Source of the DNA: a bacterium
GTDB lineage: Bacteria; Joyebacterota; Joyebacteria; Joyebacterales; Joyebacteraceae
DNA length: 64,000 nt
Direction of reading: 5' to 3'
Assembly (NCBI GenBank): GCA_029990205.1
Contig: JAPEKQ010000003.1
Location: 159,321-223,320 of the forward strand
Of the stretch, positions 35,077 through 43,840 are shown in pieces (the stretch's first letter is position 1; every line of letters begins with the position of its first letter). Position numbers and translations under genes: made by a program. Under the pieces are notes generated by a model. The model was not told where the DNA came from, did no database searches, and worked only from the letters and a program-made list of their open reading frames with translations.

Positions 35077-36027
35077 ATGGACCATCGCATCATCACGATC
35101 GTTGGACCGACCGCATCCGGCAAGACATCCGTCGCGCTCGACGTCGCCGAAACCGTCGGGGGCGAGATCGTCTCCGCCGACTCGAGGCAGCTCTACCGTC
35201 ACATGGACATCGGGACCGCGAAGCCGACGGTCGAGGAGCGCGCTCGCGCGCGGCACCACATCATCGACATTCTCGAGCCGGAGGAACGGTACGACGCGTC
35301 GCGCTACGCCGACGACGCTGAGGACATCATCGCCACGCTCATCGAGCAAGGGGTGGAACCGCTCGTCGTGGGTGGGACGGGGCTCTACGTACGGTCGCTG
35401 TTCGAGGGACTGTTCAAGGGACCGGGCCGCGACGATGCGATCCGGCGAGAGCTCGAGGACCGAGTCGTTGCCGTCGGCGCTCCGGTCCTCCACGCGGAAC
35501 TGGTGGAGGTCGATCCGGTGACCGCGGAGCGCATCCACGAGAACGACTCGACGCGGATCGTGCGCGCGCTCGAGGTCTTCACGCTGACGGGAATCCCGCT
35601 GTCGGAGTGGCAGCAAGGCCCGTCGAGACAGCCGAGGTATCGTCCGGCCTACTACGCGCTCACGCTCGACCGTGAAGCGCTCCACAACCGCATCTCGACG
35701 CGCGTCGACCGGATGATGGAGTCAGGGCTGGTCGAGGAGATCCGCGACCTGCTCGTGTCGAGGCGGCTTCGACCGGGCTTCGCGGCGGCGGACGCCGTCG
35801 GGTACCGCGAGATCATTGAGGCTCTCGCCGACGGAGGAAGCCCCGAACGGCTGAGCGCCGCGGCTGAAGACATCAAGACCAACACGCGACGCTACGCGCG
35901 CCGGCAGATGACGTGGTTCCGCTCGCTGGACGAGGTCACGTGGCTCGATGTGGGGACGCTGGGGGTTGCCGCGACGGCCGGGACGATCGTGTCGGATTGG
36001 CGGACGGCTACCGCCCAAGGGCGGTAG
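35077..36027 (+). CDS. miaA: tRNA dimethylallyltransferase
   Basis: 316 aa. The P-loop VGPTASGKTSVALD begins at about residue 9, then VSADSRQLYRHMDIGTAKP, VVGGTGLYVR and a C-terminal RYARRQMTWFR. It puts the dimethylallyl group on A37 of tRNAs reading UNN codons, the substrate for MiaB at 26765. ATG 35077 fits the family N-terminus; a longer in-frame opening through the mutL 3' end is not real. mutL-miaA adjacency is common. Confidence 0.96.
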   Translation: MDHRIITIVGPTASGKTSVALDVAETVGGEIVSADSRQLYRHMDIGTAKPTVEERARARHHIIDILEPEERYDASRYADDAEDIIATLIEQGVEPLVVGGTGLYVRSLFEGLFKGPGRDDAIRRELEDRVVAVGAPVLHAELVEVDPVTAERIHENDSTRIVRALEVFTLTGIPLSEWQQGPSRQPRYRPAYYALTLDREALHNRISTRVDRMMESGLVEEIRDLLVSRRLRPGFAAADAVGYREIIEALADGGSPERLSAAAEDIKTNTRRYARRQMTWFRSLDEVTWLDVGTLGVAATAGTIVSDWRTATAQGR

Positions 36028-36054
36028 CTTGGCGCATCGACTTCGACGATGCGC
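36007..36054. terminator. Paired hairpins between convergent miaA and sulfatase genes
   Basis: GCTACCGCCC (36007-36016) pairs with GGGCGGTAGC (36019-36028), partly within the miaA stop. GCGCATCG (36032-36039) pairs with CGATGCGC (36047-36054). Both are perfect palindromes lying between convergent genes, so a two-way terminator is likely, although T-runs are lacking. Confidence 0.6.
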
Positions 36055-36058
36055 AGGC

Positions 36059-37975
36059 TCACTGCAGGTAGCCGAGGGACTTGAGCTCCTCTATCCTCCG
36101 CGCCGACAGTTCCTCCGGCTCGACCTCGAAACGCTCCGTCTGCTCGAGCCAGTCGGACAGCAGCGCCGACATCTCCCGCGCGCGCTCCGGCTCATCCTCC
36201 ACGAGGTTCCGAAGTTCCCCCGGATCGGCGGCAAGGTCGTAGAGCTCCCTGAGATCGACCTCGGGGGAGTCGATGTACTTCCAGGGATACGAGCGGATGG
36301 CATGCGAGAACCAGCCGTAGAACGGCCGTCCTTCCTCGGAGTTGGTCTGGCAGAACGCCGCCGCCCCGTCCGAAAGACCTTCACCCGACAGGAGAAGCGG
36401 CGTCAGCACGGCGCCGTCGGGCTCGGGCGCCGCCTGCGCCTCCGGCGATGTCGGAACGTTCGCGAGGGAGAGGAGCGTCGGCGCGATATCGGCCAGCGTC
36501 ACTTGAGTCGCGATGCGCGACGGTGGGATGCGCCCCGGCCAGCGGACGAGCAGGGGAACGTGGACGAGCGAGTCGTACAGGCGGAACTCGTGGGCGAAGT
36601 AGAAGTCGTGCTCGAAGCTCTCGCCGTGGTCGCCGACGACCACCACGATCGTCTCCCCGGCTGCCCCTGACTCGGCCAGCACATCGAGGAGACGGCCGAC
36701 CTGCTCGTCGATGAAGGCGATCTCGCCCTGATAGCGGCGCCACTCCTGCCGGACGAACGCCTCGGGCATCTCGAACCCGTCCTCGAACCGCTGGCTCTCG
36801 TACTCGTAGGGGACCGGGACGCCCTGGATGCCGTCCTGCGCAGCAAGGTCGAACCGTGCCGGCGGATCGTACGGCGCGTGCGGATCGAAGTAGTGGACGA
36901 ACGCGAAGAAGGGGCGCTCGCGGCGGGCGCGGGAGCTGATCCAGCGTCCGGCGCGGGACGTGACCTCGTCCGCGCGAATCTCGACCCACCAGTTGCCCCA
37001 CTGCGTCAGCGAGATGTAGAGCCTGCGGATGGCGAAGTCGGAACGCAGATACCACCACGGCTCCGACGGCTCGCTGTAGTGCTCGAAACCCTGTGCCGTA
37101 CCGTAATACCCGCTCAGAACGCTCGCCGCCGTGAAGGCGGCCGTGCTGTATCCGGCCCGGACGAATGACTCGGCGAGCGTGTCGAAGCCCGGGTCGAGCG
37201 ACTTGGTGTTGGTGTCGACGCCGTGGCTTCGGGGGTGGAGTCCCGTCAGAAGCGTGCACGCCATCGGACGCGTCAGCGGTTGGAGCGATACGCACTGCTC
37301 GAAGAGCGCGGACTCGCGCGCGAGCGCGTCGAACCGCGGAGTCGGACACTCGGTCGACCCGTAGCACCCGAGACAGTCGGCGCGCGCCGTATCGAGCATG
37401 ACGAGGATGACATTGGGCGAACCTTCGCGCGCCACGGCTTCGGTGAGACGGTCGGTGCCGCGCCGAGTCCGCTCCATCGCCGGATCGGCGGAGAGAGTGT
37501 AGAGCGGCAGCCACAGGACCAGGAGCATGAGAAGGCTCGGGACGACGAGTCTCCTCCAGCGACCGCCCCGGACGAGCAGGACGAGACCCACGATCGCGGC
37601 AGCCAGCACCGCGCCCGCGCTCAGCGCCAGAGCGACCGGCTCGCGGGAACTTCCCGGATACAGGCGGTTCACCGCGAAGACCCAGTAGAGCGCGAACACG
37701 CCCGCCATCACGAGCGCCCACGGCGCGTGTCGGAGCACGTCCCCGCCGCGGGTGCGCGTCAGCAGCGCCACAAGAGCGCCGGCGAGCAGCCCGACGACCG
37801 CGCCGATGAGCGCGTAGAGCAGAACGTTCCATACAAGATCGAGAACCAGACCGGGAGAGAGGGCAGGTGGGGCCTTGGTGAACAGGACCGCCCACTCGAG
37901 CGCCGCGCAGACGGCGAGGATGAGAGCCCCGGCGACGAGGCCGTGCCGGATATGCTGTCCGTTCTGTCGTGTCAT
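36059..37975 (-). CDS. Membrane-anchored sulfatase-fold hydrolase
   Basis: 638 aa, ATG at 37973-37975 with GGGAGGG upstream on the - strand. Five hydrophobic segments occupy about 10-165, then an extracytoplasmic alkaline-phosphatase/sulfatase domain. Metal ligands are visible in ILVMLDTARADCLGCYG and VVVVGDHGESFEH (Asp-His). The nucleophile region is QPLTRPMACTLLTG, where Thr takes the place of the formylglycine Cys/Ser of sulfatases. That matches phosphotransferase or arylsulfatase-A-like relatives rather than classical sulfatases. Substrate is unknown. It is one of only two - strand genes in the window. A CPTPR string earlier in the protein is not the active site. Confidence 0.75.
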   Translation of the reverse strand: MTRQNGQHIRHGLVAGALILAVCAALEWAVLFTKAPPALSPGLVLDLVWNVLLYALIGAVVGLLAGALVALLTRTRGGDVLRHAPWALVMAGVFALYWVFAVNRLYPGSSREPVALALSAGAVLAAAIVGLVLLVRGGRWRRLVVPSLLMLLVLWLPLYTLSADPAMERTRRGTDRLTEAVAREGSPNVILVMLDTARADCLGCYGSTECPTPRFDALARESALFEQCVSLQPLTRPMACTLLTGLHPRSHGVDTNTKSLDPGFDTLAESFVRAGYSTAAFTAASVLSGYYGTAQGFEHYSEPSEPWWYLRSDFAIRRLYISLTQWGNWWVEIRADEVTSRAGRWISSRARRERPFFAFVHYFDPHAPYDPPARFDLAAQDGIQGVPVPYEYESQRFEDGFEMPEAFVRQEWRRYQGEIAFIDEQVGRLLDVLAESGAAGETIVVVVGDHGESFEHDFYFAHEFRLYDSLVHVPLLVRWPGRIPPSRIATQVTLADIAPTLLSLANVPTSPEAQAAPEPDGAVLTPLLLSGEGLSDGAAAFCQTNSEEGRPFYGWFSHAIRSYPWKYIDSPEVDLRELYDLAADPGELRNLVEDEPERAREMSALLSDWLEQTERFEVEPEELSARRIEELKSLGYLQ

Positions 37976-38061
37976 CGTCCCTCCCTTGGGAAGGCCATTC
38001 TAGACGGTGTTCGAAGGCCGCGCAATGCCCCATCCGGACCGCCCCACAGGGGGGAATCGCC

Positions 38062-38090
38062 TTGACACATGGGCCTTTCCTGCCTATGCT
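38062..38090 (+). promoter_or_regulatory. tRNA-Gly promoter
   Basis: TTGACA (38062-38067, perfect), exactly 17 bp, TATGCT (38085-38090). Predicted start near 38097, 31 nt before the tRNA. Confidence 0.8.
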
Positions 38091-38127
38091 CATCTGCGCA
38101 GGATAGAGGACAGGAACGCATACGCGA

Positions 38128-38203
38128 GCGGGCATAACTCAGTTGGTAGAGTATCAGCTTCCCAAGCTGAGAGTCGCGGGTTCGAATCCCGTTGCCCGCT
38201 CCA
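38128..38203 (+). tRNA. tRNA-Gly (anticodon CCC)
   Basis: Acceptor GCGGGCA/TGCCCGC, D-arm with AGTTGGTAGA, anticodon stem TCAGC/GCTGA with loop TTCCCAA (anticodon CCC, reads GGG), T-loop TTCGAAT, discriminator T, and an encoded CCA at 38201-38203. A full cloverleaf forms. Confidence 0.95.
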
Positions 38204-38327
38204 TATCTTTTCCGCTCGGTGCTCCTGAGCGGCCCCCGCACGGCATCCACCCGTCAGCCGAGTCACTCCACACCATCGTATGGCACCGGAACGCGGCGGG
38301 ACACGCCTCTGCGGGCAGGGAACACTC

Positions 38328-39629
38328 ATGAAGGTGCTCAGGATCGACAGCGACTCCGAAGCGGCGCGCGCGGGCCTGAAACCCGGCGACGACCTGGTTG
38401 AGATCGATGGGCAGCCGATCGGCGACGGTATCGATGTCGCGCACGCCATCGGCTGGACCGATGACGAGAAGGTCTCCACCGTCTACATGCGTGAGGGTGA
38501 CCGGCTGGACATTACCCTGCCGTCGGTCCACCCGGAGGAGCTTGGGATCACACTCGAGCCCGACGCGCTGCGGACGTGCGGAAACCGCTGTGTCTTCTGC
38601 TTCATCGACCAGCTTCCGCGCGGGCTCCGCTCGTCGCTCTACGTCAAGGACGAGGACTACCGACTCTCCTTCACGTGCGGCAACTACGTCACGCTCACGA
38701 ACATGAGCGACGGGGACTACGATCGCGTCCTCGCGCAGCGTCTCTCGCCGCTCTACGTATCCGTTCACGTCACCGACGACGACGTTCGACGCCGCATGCT
38801 GGGCAACGCAGACGCTCCTTCCATCCTGCCGGCGCTTCGCAGGCTGACTGACGGCGGCGTCAGGGTCCACACACAGATCGTCGTGTGCCCCGGCATCAAC
38901 GACGGCGATGTACTCGACGCGACGCTCCGCGATCTCACATCGCTCGGTGACGGTCTGGCCTCGGTTGCGGTCGTTCCGGTAGGACTGACGGCGCACCGGG
39001 ACGGCCTCACCGACCTGAAGCTCGTAACCGGTGAAGTCGCGCGCGAGACCGTTACCATCGTCGAACGATGGCAGGAGCAGATGCTCGACGAACGGCACGA
39101 GGCCGTCGTCTACGCGGCGGACGAGTTCTACCTGCTGGCCGGACTGGACCCTCCAGCTCTCGAGGACTACGGTGACTTCCCGCAGCTCGAGAACGGTGTG
39201 GGACTCCTCCGCTGGTTCGAGCGCGACGTCGCCGACGGCGCGGCGAGGCTCGGGTCTGCGGATGCCGGAGGCAGGGTGGTCACGATCCTGACCGGCACGC
39301 TCGCGGCGCCGTTCATCGAGACGACCGTCCGCTCGGCGTTCAACAACATCACCGGACTCGACCTGCGTGTCGTCCCGGTCGTCAACCGACTCCTGGGTGA
39401 GTCGGTGACGGTCGCCGGTCTCCTCGCGGGACACGACATCGTCGATGCCATTCGCGGCTCCGCCGCATCGGGCCTCTTCCTCCTGCCGGGGGAGGCGTTC
39501 AACGCCGAGGGGCTCACGCTCGACGGACTCACGCTCGCCGAGATACGCAACCTGGCTGGAGTCGACCACATTGAGGCGACGAACGATCTCGTCGCCGCCA
39601 TCGAGCGATCGCTGCAGGAGGGATCATGA
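38328..39629 (+). CDS. DUF512 radical SAM protein with N-terminal PDZ
   Basis: 433 aa from ATG 38328 (CAGGGAA upstream). A PDZ-like N-terminus (about 1-70: AARAGLKPGDDLVEIDGQPI) is followed by a radical SAM-like core with Cys in RTCGNRCVFCFIDQLP (C-x3-C-x2-C) and the LSFTCGNYVTLTN segment. The C-terminal DUF512 region has LTGTLAAPF and LPGEAFNAEG. The biochemical reaction is not established. The der gene overlaps it by 4 bp, a common partner, so a link to ribosome assembly is possible but unproven. Confidence 0.85.
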   Translation: MKVLRIDSDSEAARAGLKPGDDLVEIDGQPIGDGIDVAHAIGWTDDEKVSTVYMREGDRLDITLPSVHPEELGITLEPDALRTCGNRCVFCFIDQLPRGLRSSLYVKDEDYRLSFTCGNYVTLTNMSDGDYDRVLAQRLSPLYVSVHVTDDDVRRRMLGNADAPSILPALRRLTDGGVRVHTQIVVCPGINDGDVLDATLRDLTSLGDGLASVAVVPVGLTAHRDGLTDLKLVTGEVARETVTIVERWQEQMLDERHEAVVYAADEFYLLAGLDPPALEDYGDFPQLENGVGLLRWFERDVADGAARLGSADAGGRVVTILTGTLAAPFIETTVRSAFNNITGLDLRVVPVVNRLLGESVTVAGLLAGHDIVDAIRGSAASGLFLLPGEAFNAEGLTLDGLTLAEIRNLAGVDHIEATNDLVAAIERSLQEGS

Positions 39630-40948
39630 GCACCGCCCGAAGAACAGCGCTTCCAGTCGTCGCCATCGTGGGGCGTCCGAACGTCGGCAAGTCGGCTCTG
39701 TTCAACCGGCTCACCGGAACAAGGACGGCCGTCGTCGACGACCTCCCGGGTGTGACGCGCGACAGGAACTACCACGAGGCTGAATGGTCCGGCCGGGAGT
39801 TCGTGGTCATCGACACCGGTGGCCTCGTCCCGACGGAGGATGAGGGGATGCCGGTGCTCATCCGGACGCAGGCCATGGTCGCGCTGGATGAAGCCGACGC
39901 CGTGCTGTTCGTCGTCGACCGAACGACCGGTCCGACGCCGGTGGATCTCGAGATCGCCGCGCTTCTGAGACGCTCGTCGAAACCCGTCATCGTCGCGGTG
40001 AACAAGGTGGACTCCGAAGCAGGCGAGATGGACGTCCACGCGTTCCACGAACTCGGCATCAGTGCGCTCCACCCGATCTCGGCGCTCCACGGTCGCGGCA
40101 CGGGCGACATGCTCGACGCCCTCATAGCGGTCATCCCGGAGACGTCGGCGCTGCCGGCGGAGGCCGGCATCCGCGTGGCGCTCGTGGGTCGACCGAACGT
40201 CGGCAAGTCGTCGATCACGAACAAGCTGATGGGCAGCAGCGTGGCCATCGTCGACTCCATCCCGGGCACGACGCGCGACTCGATCGACAGCGTCGTCGAG
40301 CACGACGGTAGAAGCTTCGTCCTGATCGACACGGCCGGGCTCCGCCGGAAGGCGCGAGTCGAACGCGGTGTCGAGTATTACAGCGCGATGCGGACGCTCA
40401 AGAGCATCGAGCGCGCGGATGTCGTCGTTCTCGTCGCCGACGCCCCGAGCGGCATCGTGGCCCAGGACGCGCGGATCGCCGGCCTGGCCGATGACGCCGG
40501 GAAGGCCCTCATCATTGCGTTCAACAAGTGGGACCTCCTCGTGAAGGACAACAGCACCGCCGGCGAGTACGTTCACATCGCCGAGGACGAGCTCCCGTTC
40601 GCTCGCTATGCTCCGGTGGTCCAGGTGTCTGCCCTGACCGGACAGCGCGTCGGTCGCATCCTGACGCTCGCGGCGGAGGTCTACGACCAGGCGGGCATGC
40701 GTATCCAGACGTCCAGAGTGAACGATGTCATCCAGGCCGCCGCCGACCGGCGTCCGCCTCGCGCGGGACGCCGCGGCAAGATACTCTACGCAACACAGAT
40801 CGGTGTGTTCCCCCCGACGTTCGTCGTTTTCGTCAGTGACCCGCGTGCCGTTGACAACGCGTATCGCCGGTATCTTGCAAACCAGCTCCGCAGGGAGTAT
40901 GGTTTCGTCGGTACACCGATCCGCATTCTGGTCCGTCGCCGCAGGTAG
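39626..40948 (+). CDS. der: Ribosome assembly GTPase Der (EngA)
   Basis: 440 aa with two tandem GTPase domains: GRPNVGKSALFN ... DLPGVTRDRNY with NKVD in the first, and GRPNVGKSSITN ... DSIPGTTRDSID with NKWD in the second. A KH-like C-domain follows, ending RRR. Der matures the 50S subunit and is essential in most bacteria. The start overlaps the DUF512 stop (ATGA); plsY follows by 21 bp. Confidence 0.96.
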   Translation: MSTARRTALPVVAIVGRPNVGKSALFNRLTGTRTAVVDDLPGVTRDRNYHEAEWSGREFVVIDTGGLVPTEDEGMPVLIRTQAMVALDEADAVLFVVDRTTGPTPVDLEIAALLRRSSKPVIVAVNKVDSEAGEMDVHAFHELGISALHPISALHGRGTGDMLDALIAVIPETSALPAEAGIRVALVGRPNVGKSSITNKLMGSSVAIVDSIPGTTRDSIDSVVEHDGRSFVLIDTAGLRRKARVERGVEYYSAMRTLKSIERADVVVLVADAPSGIVAQDARIAGLADDAGKALIIAFNKWDLLVKDNSTAGEYVHIAEDELPFARYAPVVQVSALTGQRVGRILTLAAEVYDQAGMRIQTSRVNDVIQAAADRRPPRAGRRGKILYATQIGVFPPTFVVFVSDPRAVDNAYRRYLANQLRREYGFVGTPIRILVRRRR

Positions 40949-40969
40949 CGCCAGAGGAGACCGGGACGA

Positions 40970-41602
40970 ATGGGAACCGCCCTCACAGCCTTCATCGCCT
41001 TCTTCATGGGCTCCATTTCAGCGGGAGCCATCGCCGGTCGCATGGCCGGTGTCGATCTGCGCGAACACGGGAGCGGGAACCTCGGCGCGACCAACGCGTT
41101 TCGCATCCTCGGTCCAAAGTACGGCGTCCCCGTTCTCATCATTGACATCCTGAAGGGCGCGGTACCGGTGCTGTTCATCGCACCCATCTTCGCGGCCACA
41201 TCGCCGCTCGGCCCGACCGGCATCCGTACGCTCGCCGCGCTCGCTGCTGTCGCGGGGCACATCTGGTCACCGTTCGTCAGCTTCCGCGGCGGAAAGGGCG
41301 TCGCCACGGCGGCCGGGGCGTTCCTCGCGCTCTCTCCGCTCGCGACGCTCGCCGGTATCATCGTCTGGGCCGCGCTGGCTCTCGGCACGCGCTACTTCTC
41401 CGTCGGTTCGCTCGGTGGCTCGCTCGTGCTCCCACTGACCGTCTGGATCGAAGCCAGGCTGCGCGGAACCCCACAGCCTTGGGTGCTCGTTGGAACGGCC
41501 ATTGTCCTGACCATCGCCATCTTCACCAGGCACAGAAGCAATATCGCGCGTCTCAGACGCGGCGAGGAGAACCGGTTCCCGAGACCGGGGAGAGGCGGTT
41601 GA
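40970..41602 (+). CDS. plsY: Glycerol-3-phosphate acyltransferase PlsY
   Basis: 210 aa integral membrane enzyme that acylates glycerol-3-phosphate from acyl-phosphate, starting phospholipid synthesis. Motifs: GSGNLGATNAFRILGPKYG (motif 1), FRGGKGVATAAG (motif 2), and the later RHRSNIARLRRGEE (motif 3). Multiple hydrophobic spans. The gene sits one base before gpsA, whose product supplies its substrate glycerol-3-phosphate. Confidence 0.95.
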   Translation: MGTALTAFIAFFMGSISAGAIAGRMAGVDLREHGSGNLGATNAFRILGPKYGVPVLIIDILKGAVPVLFIAPIFAATSPLGPTGIRTLAALAAVAGHIWSPFVSFRGGKGVATAAGAFLALSPLATLAGIIVWAALALGTRYFSVGSLGGSLVLPLTVWIEARLRGTPQPWVLVGTAIVLTIAIFTRHRSNIARLRRGEENRFPRPGRGG

Positions 41603-41603
41603 C

Positions 41604-42623
41604 ATGGCTCGCGTAACAGTCCTGGGAGCCGGAAGCTGGGGCACGACGCTCGGCCTCGTTCTCCACGGGAACGGCCACGCCGTCACGATGTGGGAGTTCG
41701 ATCCCGACCAGGTGGAAGCGCTCGCCCGCGACGCCGAGAACAAGAAGTTTCTTCCTGGCATTCCGCTTCCCGCAGACCTGCGCGTCAGCGGCGACCTCCC
41801 CGGAGCGCTGAGCGGCGCCGAGGCGGTGGTGTTCGCGGTCCCGTCACACACGGTCCGCGACGTCGCGACCGCGGCGGCCGATCACATACCGTGCTCCGTG
41901 CCGGTCACGAACGTCGCCAAGGGGATCGAGAACGGCACGCTGCTCCGGATGTCCGAAGTGCTCTCTGAGCGTCTCGAACGACCTGACGCCGGAAGCATCG
42001 TCTCTCTCGTCGGACCGAGCCACGCCGAGGAGGTCAGCCGGAAGCTTCCGACCACGATCGTCTCCGCGGCGCGGTCCGAACGAGACGCGGTGCTTGTCCG
42101 CGATCTCTTCATGGCCGAACACCTGCGTGTCTACACCAACACCGATCTCATCGGGGTCGAACTGGGGGGCTCGCTCAAGAACGTCATCGCGATCGCCGCC
42201 GGCATCTGCGACGGTCTTGGTTACGGCGACAACACGAAGGGAGCGCTCCTGACGCGCGGTCTCGCCGAGATCACGAGACTCGGTATCGTGATGGGAGGCC
42301 GACCCGAGACGTTCGCCGGTCTCTCGGGCATGGGTGATCTCATCACAACCTGCATCTCACAGCACAGCAGGAACCGATACGTCGGCGACCAGATCGCCGC
42401 AGGCAAGACACTGCAGGAAGTCCTGGATTCGATGGTCATGGTCGCAGAAGGCGTCAAGACCACGCGGAGCGCGGCCGAGCTCGCGAAGAAGCACGACGTC
42501 GAGATGCCGATCAGCGAACAGATGTACCGGGTGCTCTTCGAAGACAAGAGCCCGAAGGAGGCCATCAGAGACCTCATGCTCAGAGAGCCCAAGCGGGAGA
42601 CTGCCCAGGACTGCCCGGCGTGA
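41604..42623 (+). CDS. gpsA: Glycerol-3-phosphate dehydrogenase [NAD(P)+]
   Basis: 339 aa. N-terminal dinucleotide fold GAGSWGTTLGLVLHGNGH, then NVAKGIE and the catalytic Lys in LGGSLKNVIAIAAGICDGL. The helix DNTKGALLTRGLAEITRLG and AGMGDLITTC-type end complete the family pattern. It reduces dihydroxyacetone phosphate to sn-glycerol-3-phosphate for PlsY. The DUF512-der-plsY-gpsA order is conserved in several phyla. Confidence 0.96.
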   Translation: MARVTVLGAGSWGTTLGLVLHGNGHAVTMWEFDPDQVEALARDAENKKFLPGIPLPADLRVSGDLPGALSGAEAVVFAVPSHTVRDVATAAADHIPCSVPVTNVAKGIENGTLLRMSEVLSERLERPDAGSIVSLVGPSHAEEVSRKLPTTIVSAARSERDAVLVRDLFMAEHLRVYTNTDLIGVELGGSLKNVIAIAAGICDGLGYGDNTKGALLTRGLAEITRLGIVMGGRPETFAGLSGMGDLITTCISQHSRNRYVGDQIAAGKTLQEVLDSMVMVAEGVKTTRSAAELAKKHDVEMPISEQMYRVLFEDKSPKEAIRDLMLREPKRETAQDCPA

Positions 42624-42649
42624 TCGACCCGGCGCGGCAGCGCGGCTCG

Positions 42650-42668
42650 GGCCGGCCTGAGGCCGGTC
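42650..42668 (+). terminator. Hairpin after gpsA
   Basis: GGCCGGCC (42650-42657) pairs with GGCCGGTC (42661-42668) around TGA (one G-U). TCATTCGGTCTTG follows. It overlaps the leading edge of the tRNA-Pro promoter region, so it may only partly terminate. Confidence 0.45.
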
Positions 42669-42678
42669 TCATTCGGTC

Positions 42679-42707
42679 TTGTCTCCGATGGGGCCGTGTG
42701 TTAGATT
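42679..42707 (+). promoter_or_regulatory. Candidate promoter for tRNA-Pro(GGG)
   Basis: TTGTCT (42679-42684), exactly 17 bp, TAGATT (42702-42707). The tRNA begins 10 bp after the -10, so the leader would be only a few bases. Confidence 0.55.
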
Positions 42708-42716
42708 AAGTCGCGT

Positions 42717-42794
42717 CGGGGCGTAGCGCAGTCCGGTTAGCGCACTAGCATGGGGGGCTAGGGGTCGCTGGTTCGAATCCAGTCGCCCCGACCA
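42717..42794 (+). tRNA. tRNA-Pro (anticodon GGG)
   Basis: Acceptor CGGGGCG/CGCCCCG, anticodon stem CTAGC/GCTAG with loop ATGGGGG (anticodon GGG, G37), T-loop TTCGAAT, discriminator A, encoded CCA at 42792-42794. Shares its acceptor stem and D-arm with the tRNA-Pro at 46527. Confidence 0.95.
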
Positions 42795-42835
42795 TCACTA
42801 CCAATCACCGCTCGGCCAGAAACTGTGACGGCACC

Positions 42836-43840
42836 GTGTCTGTGTACCGCGTCTACCGCTTCTCAGAATTCCTGGTCAAGTGGGTCCCTGAGCCCATCGC
42901 ACGGCGTGCGTCGTCTGCGGTGGGCCGTTTGATGTGCCATCTGCAGCAGCGGAACCGGACGATCCTCTACCGGAATCTGGAGGTGGCGTTCGGGACGACG
43001 AAGTCTCCCGCCGAGCTCAGAAAGCTCCGGATGGACATCTTCGCGAACTTCGGCAGGTTCGTCTACGAGTTCGTTCACCTGCCGCACGTGACGAAGGACA
43101 CGCTCGACAGGATCTTCACGCCGGAGAGCCTGTCCGAAGCCCGACGGCTGGGCGAGATGATCAAGGACGGCCCCGTTATCACGGTGGCCGCCCACCTGGG
43201 CTACTGGGAGCTGGGAGTGGCGCTCGTCGGCATCACCGGAATCCCGATCAGGGTCATCGTCGACTCGCACCCGGATCCCAGAGTGGTGCGGTTCTTCAAC
43301 GAACTCCGGATGGCGAAGGGCTCGGTGCCCGTCCCGCTCACGGACGTCAGGCGCATCTACCGGGCGTTGAAGGACAGCTGCGCCGTCGCGATCGCGGTCG
43401 ATCGTGCGGTCACCGGGCAAGGGATCACCGCGAACTACTTCGGACAGGAGTTCCTGGCCCCGGACGGTCACGCGGTCCTCGCGCGGAAGTTCGGCGCGAA
43501 GCTCGTCCCAACCTTCTGTCTCCTGCGTGAGGATGGACGCTACGACTTCTTCATGGACGACCCGATCGAGATGACCGTGACCGACGACGCGGAGGCGGAC
43601 ATCCGCGAGTGTGTCGCGAAGTGCCTCGCCCACGTCGAGAACCGGGTCCGCGAGAACCCCGAGCAGTGGTTCGCGTTCCGGCCGACCTGGGGAATCGAGT
43701 GCGAAGACCGGCTACTCAGCCGGAAGGACAGGTCGCTCCGCTGGCGGAGGCGCTCGGACGAACTGGCCAGAGAGGCCGTCAACGAGTCGCACCGCCTCAG
43801 AGAGCGCAGCGGGAGACCGCGCCGCGGGAGCAACGCATGA
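42836..43840 (+). CDS. LpxL/HtrB-family lysophospholipid/lipid A acyltransferase
   Basis: 334 aa. The H-x4-E acyltransferase box is in VAAHLGYWELG near residue 120. The family pattern continues with RFFNELRMAKGS, a VDRAVTG segment and FFGQEFLAPDG near 200-210. The basic C-terminal tail (RRSDELAREA ... RERSGRPRRG) is extra. In Gram-negatives this family adds secondary acyl chains to lipid A. A role in another lipid is possible. GTG 42836 is the likely start, with only a weak ribosome site. The GT2 gene overlaps by 4 bp. Confidence 0.82.
   Translation: MSVYRVYRFSEFLVKWVPEPIARRASSAVGRLMCHLQQRNRTILYRNLEVAFGTTKSPAELRKLRMDIFANFGRFVYEFVHLPHVTKDTLDRIFTPESLSEARRLGEMIKDGPVITVAAHLGYWELGVALVGITGIPIRVIVDSHPDPRVVRFFNELRMAKGSVPVPLTDVRRIYRALKDSCAVAIAVDRAVTGQGITANYFGQEFLAPDGHAVLARKFGAKLVPTFCLLREDGRYDFFMDDPIEMTVTDDAEADIRECVAKCLAHVENRVRENPEQWFAFRPTWGIECEDRLLSRKDRSLRWRRRSDELAREAVNESHRLRERSGRPRRGSNA

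Noticed and set aside
37300..37450. CPTPR string in the sulfatase as a formylglycine site
   Set aside because: It sits in the position usually reading TPNLD, far before the PLTRP nucleophile loop, so the C-x-P-x-R match is by chance.
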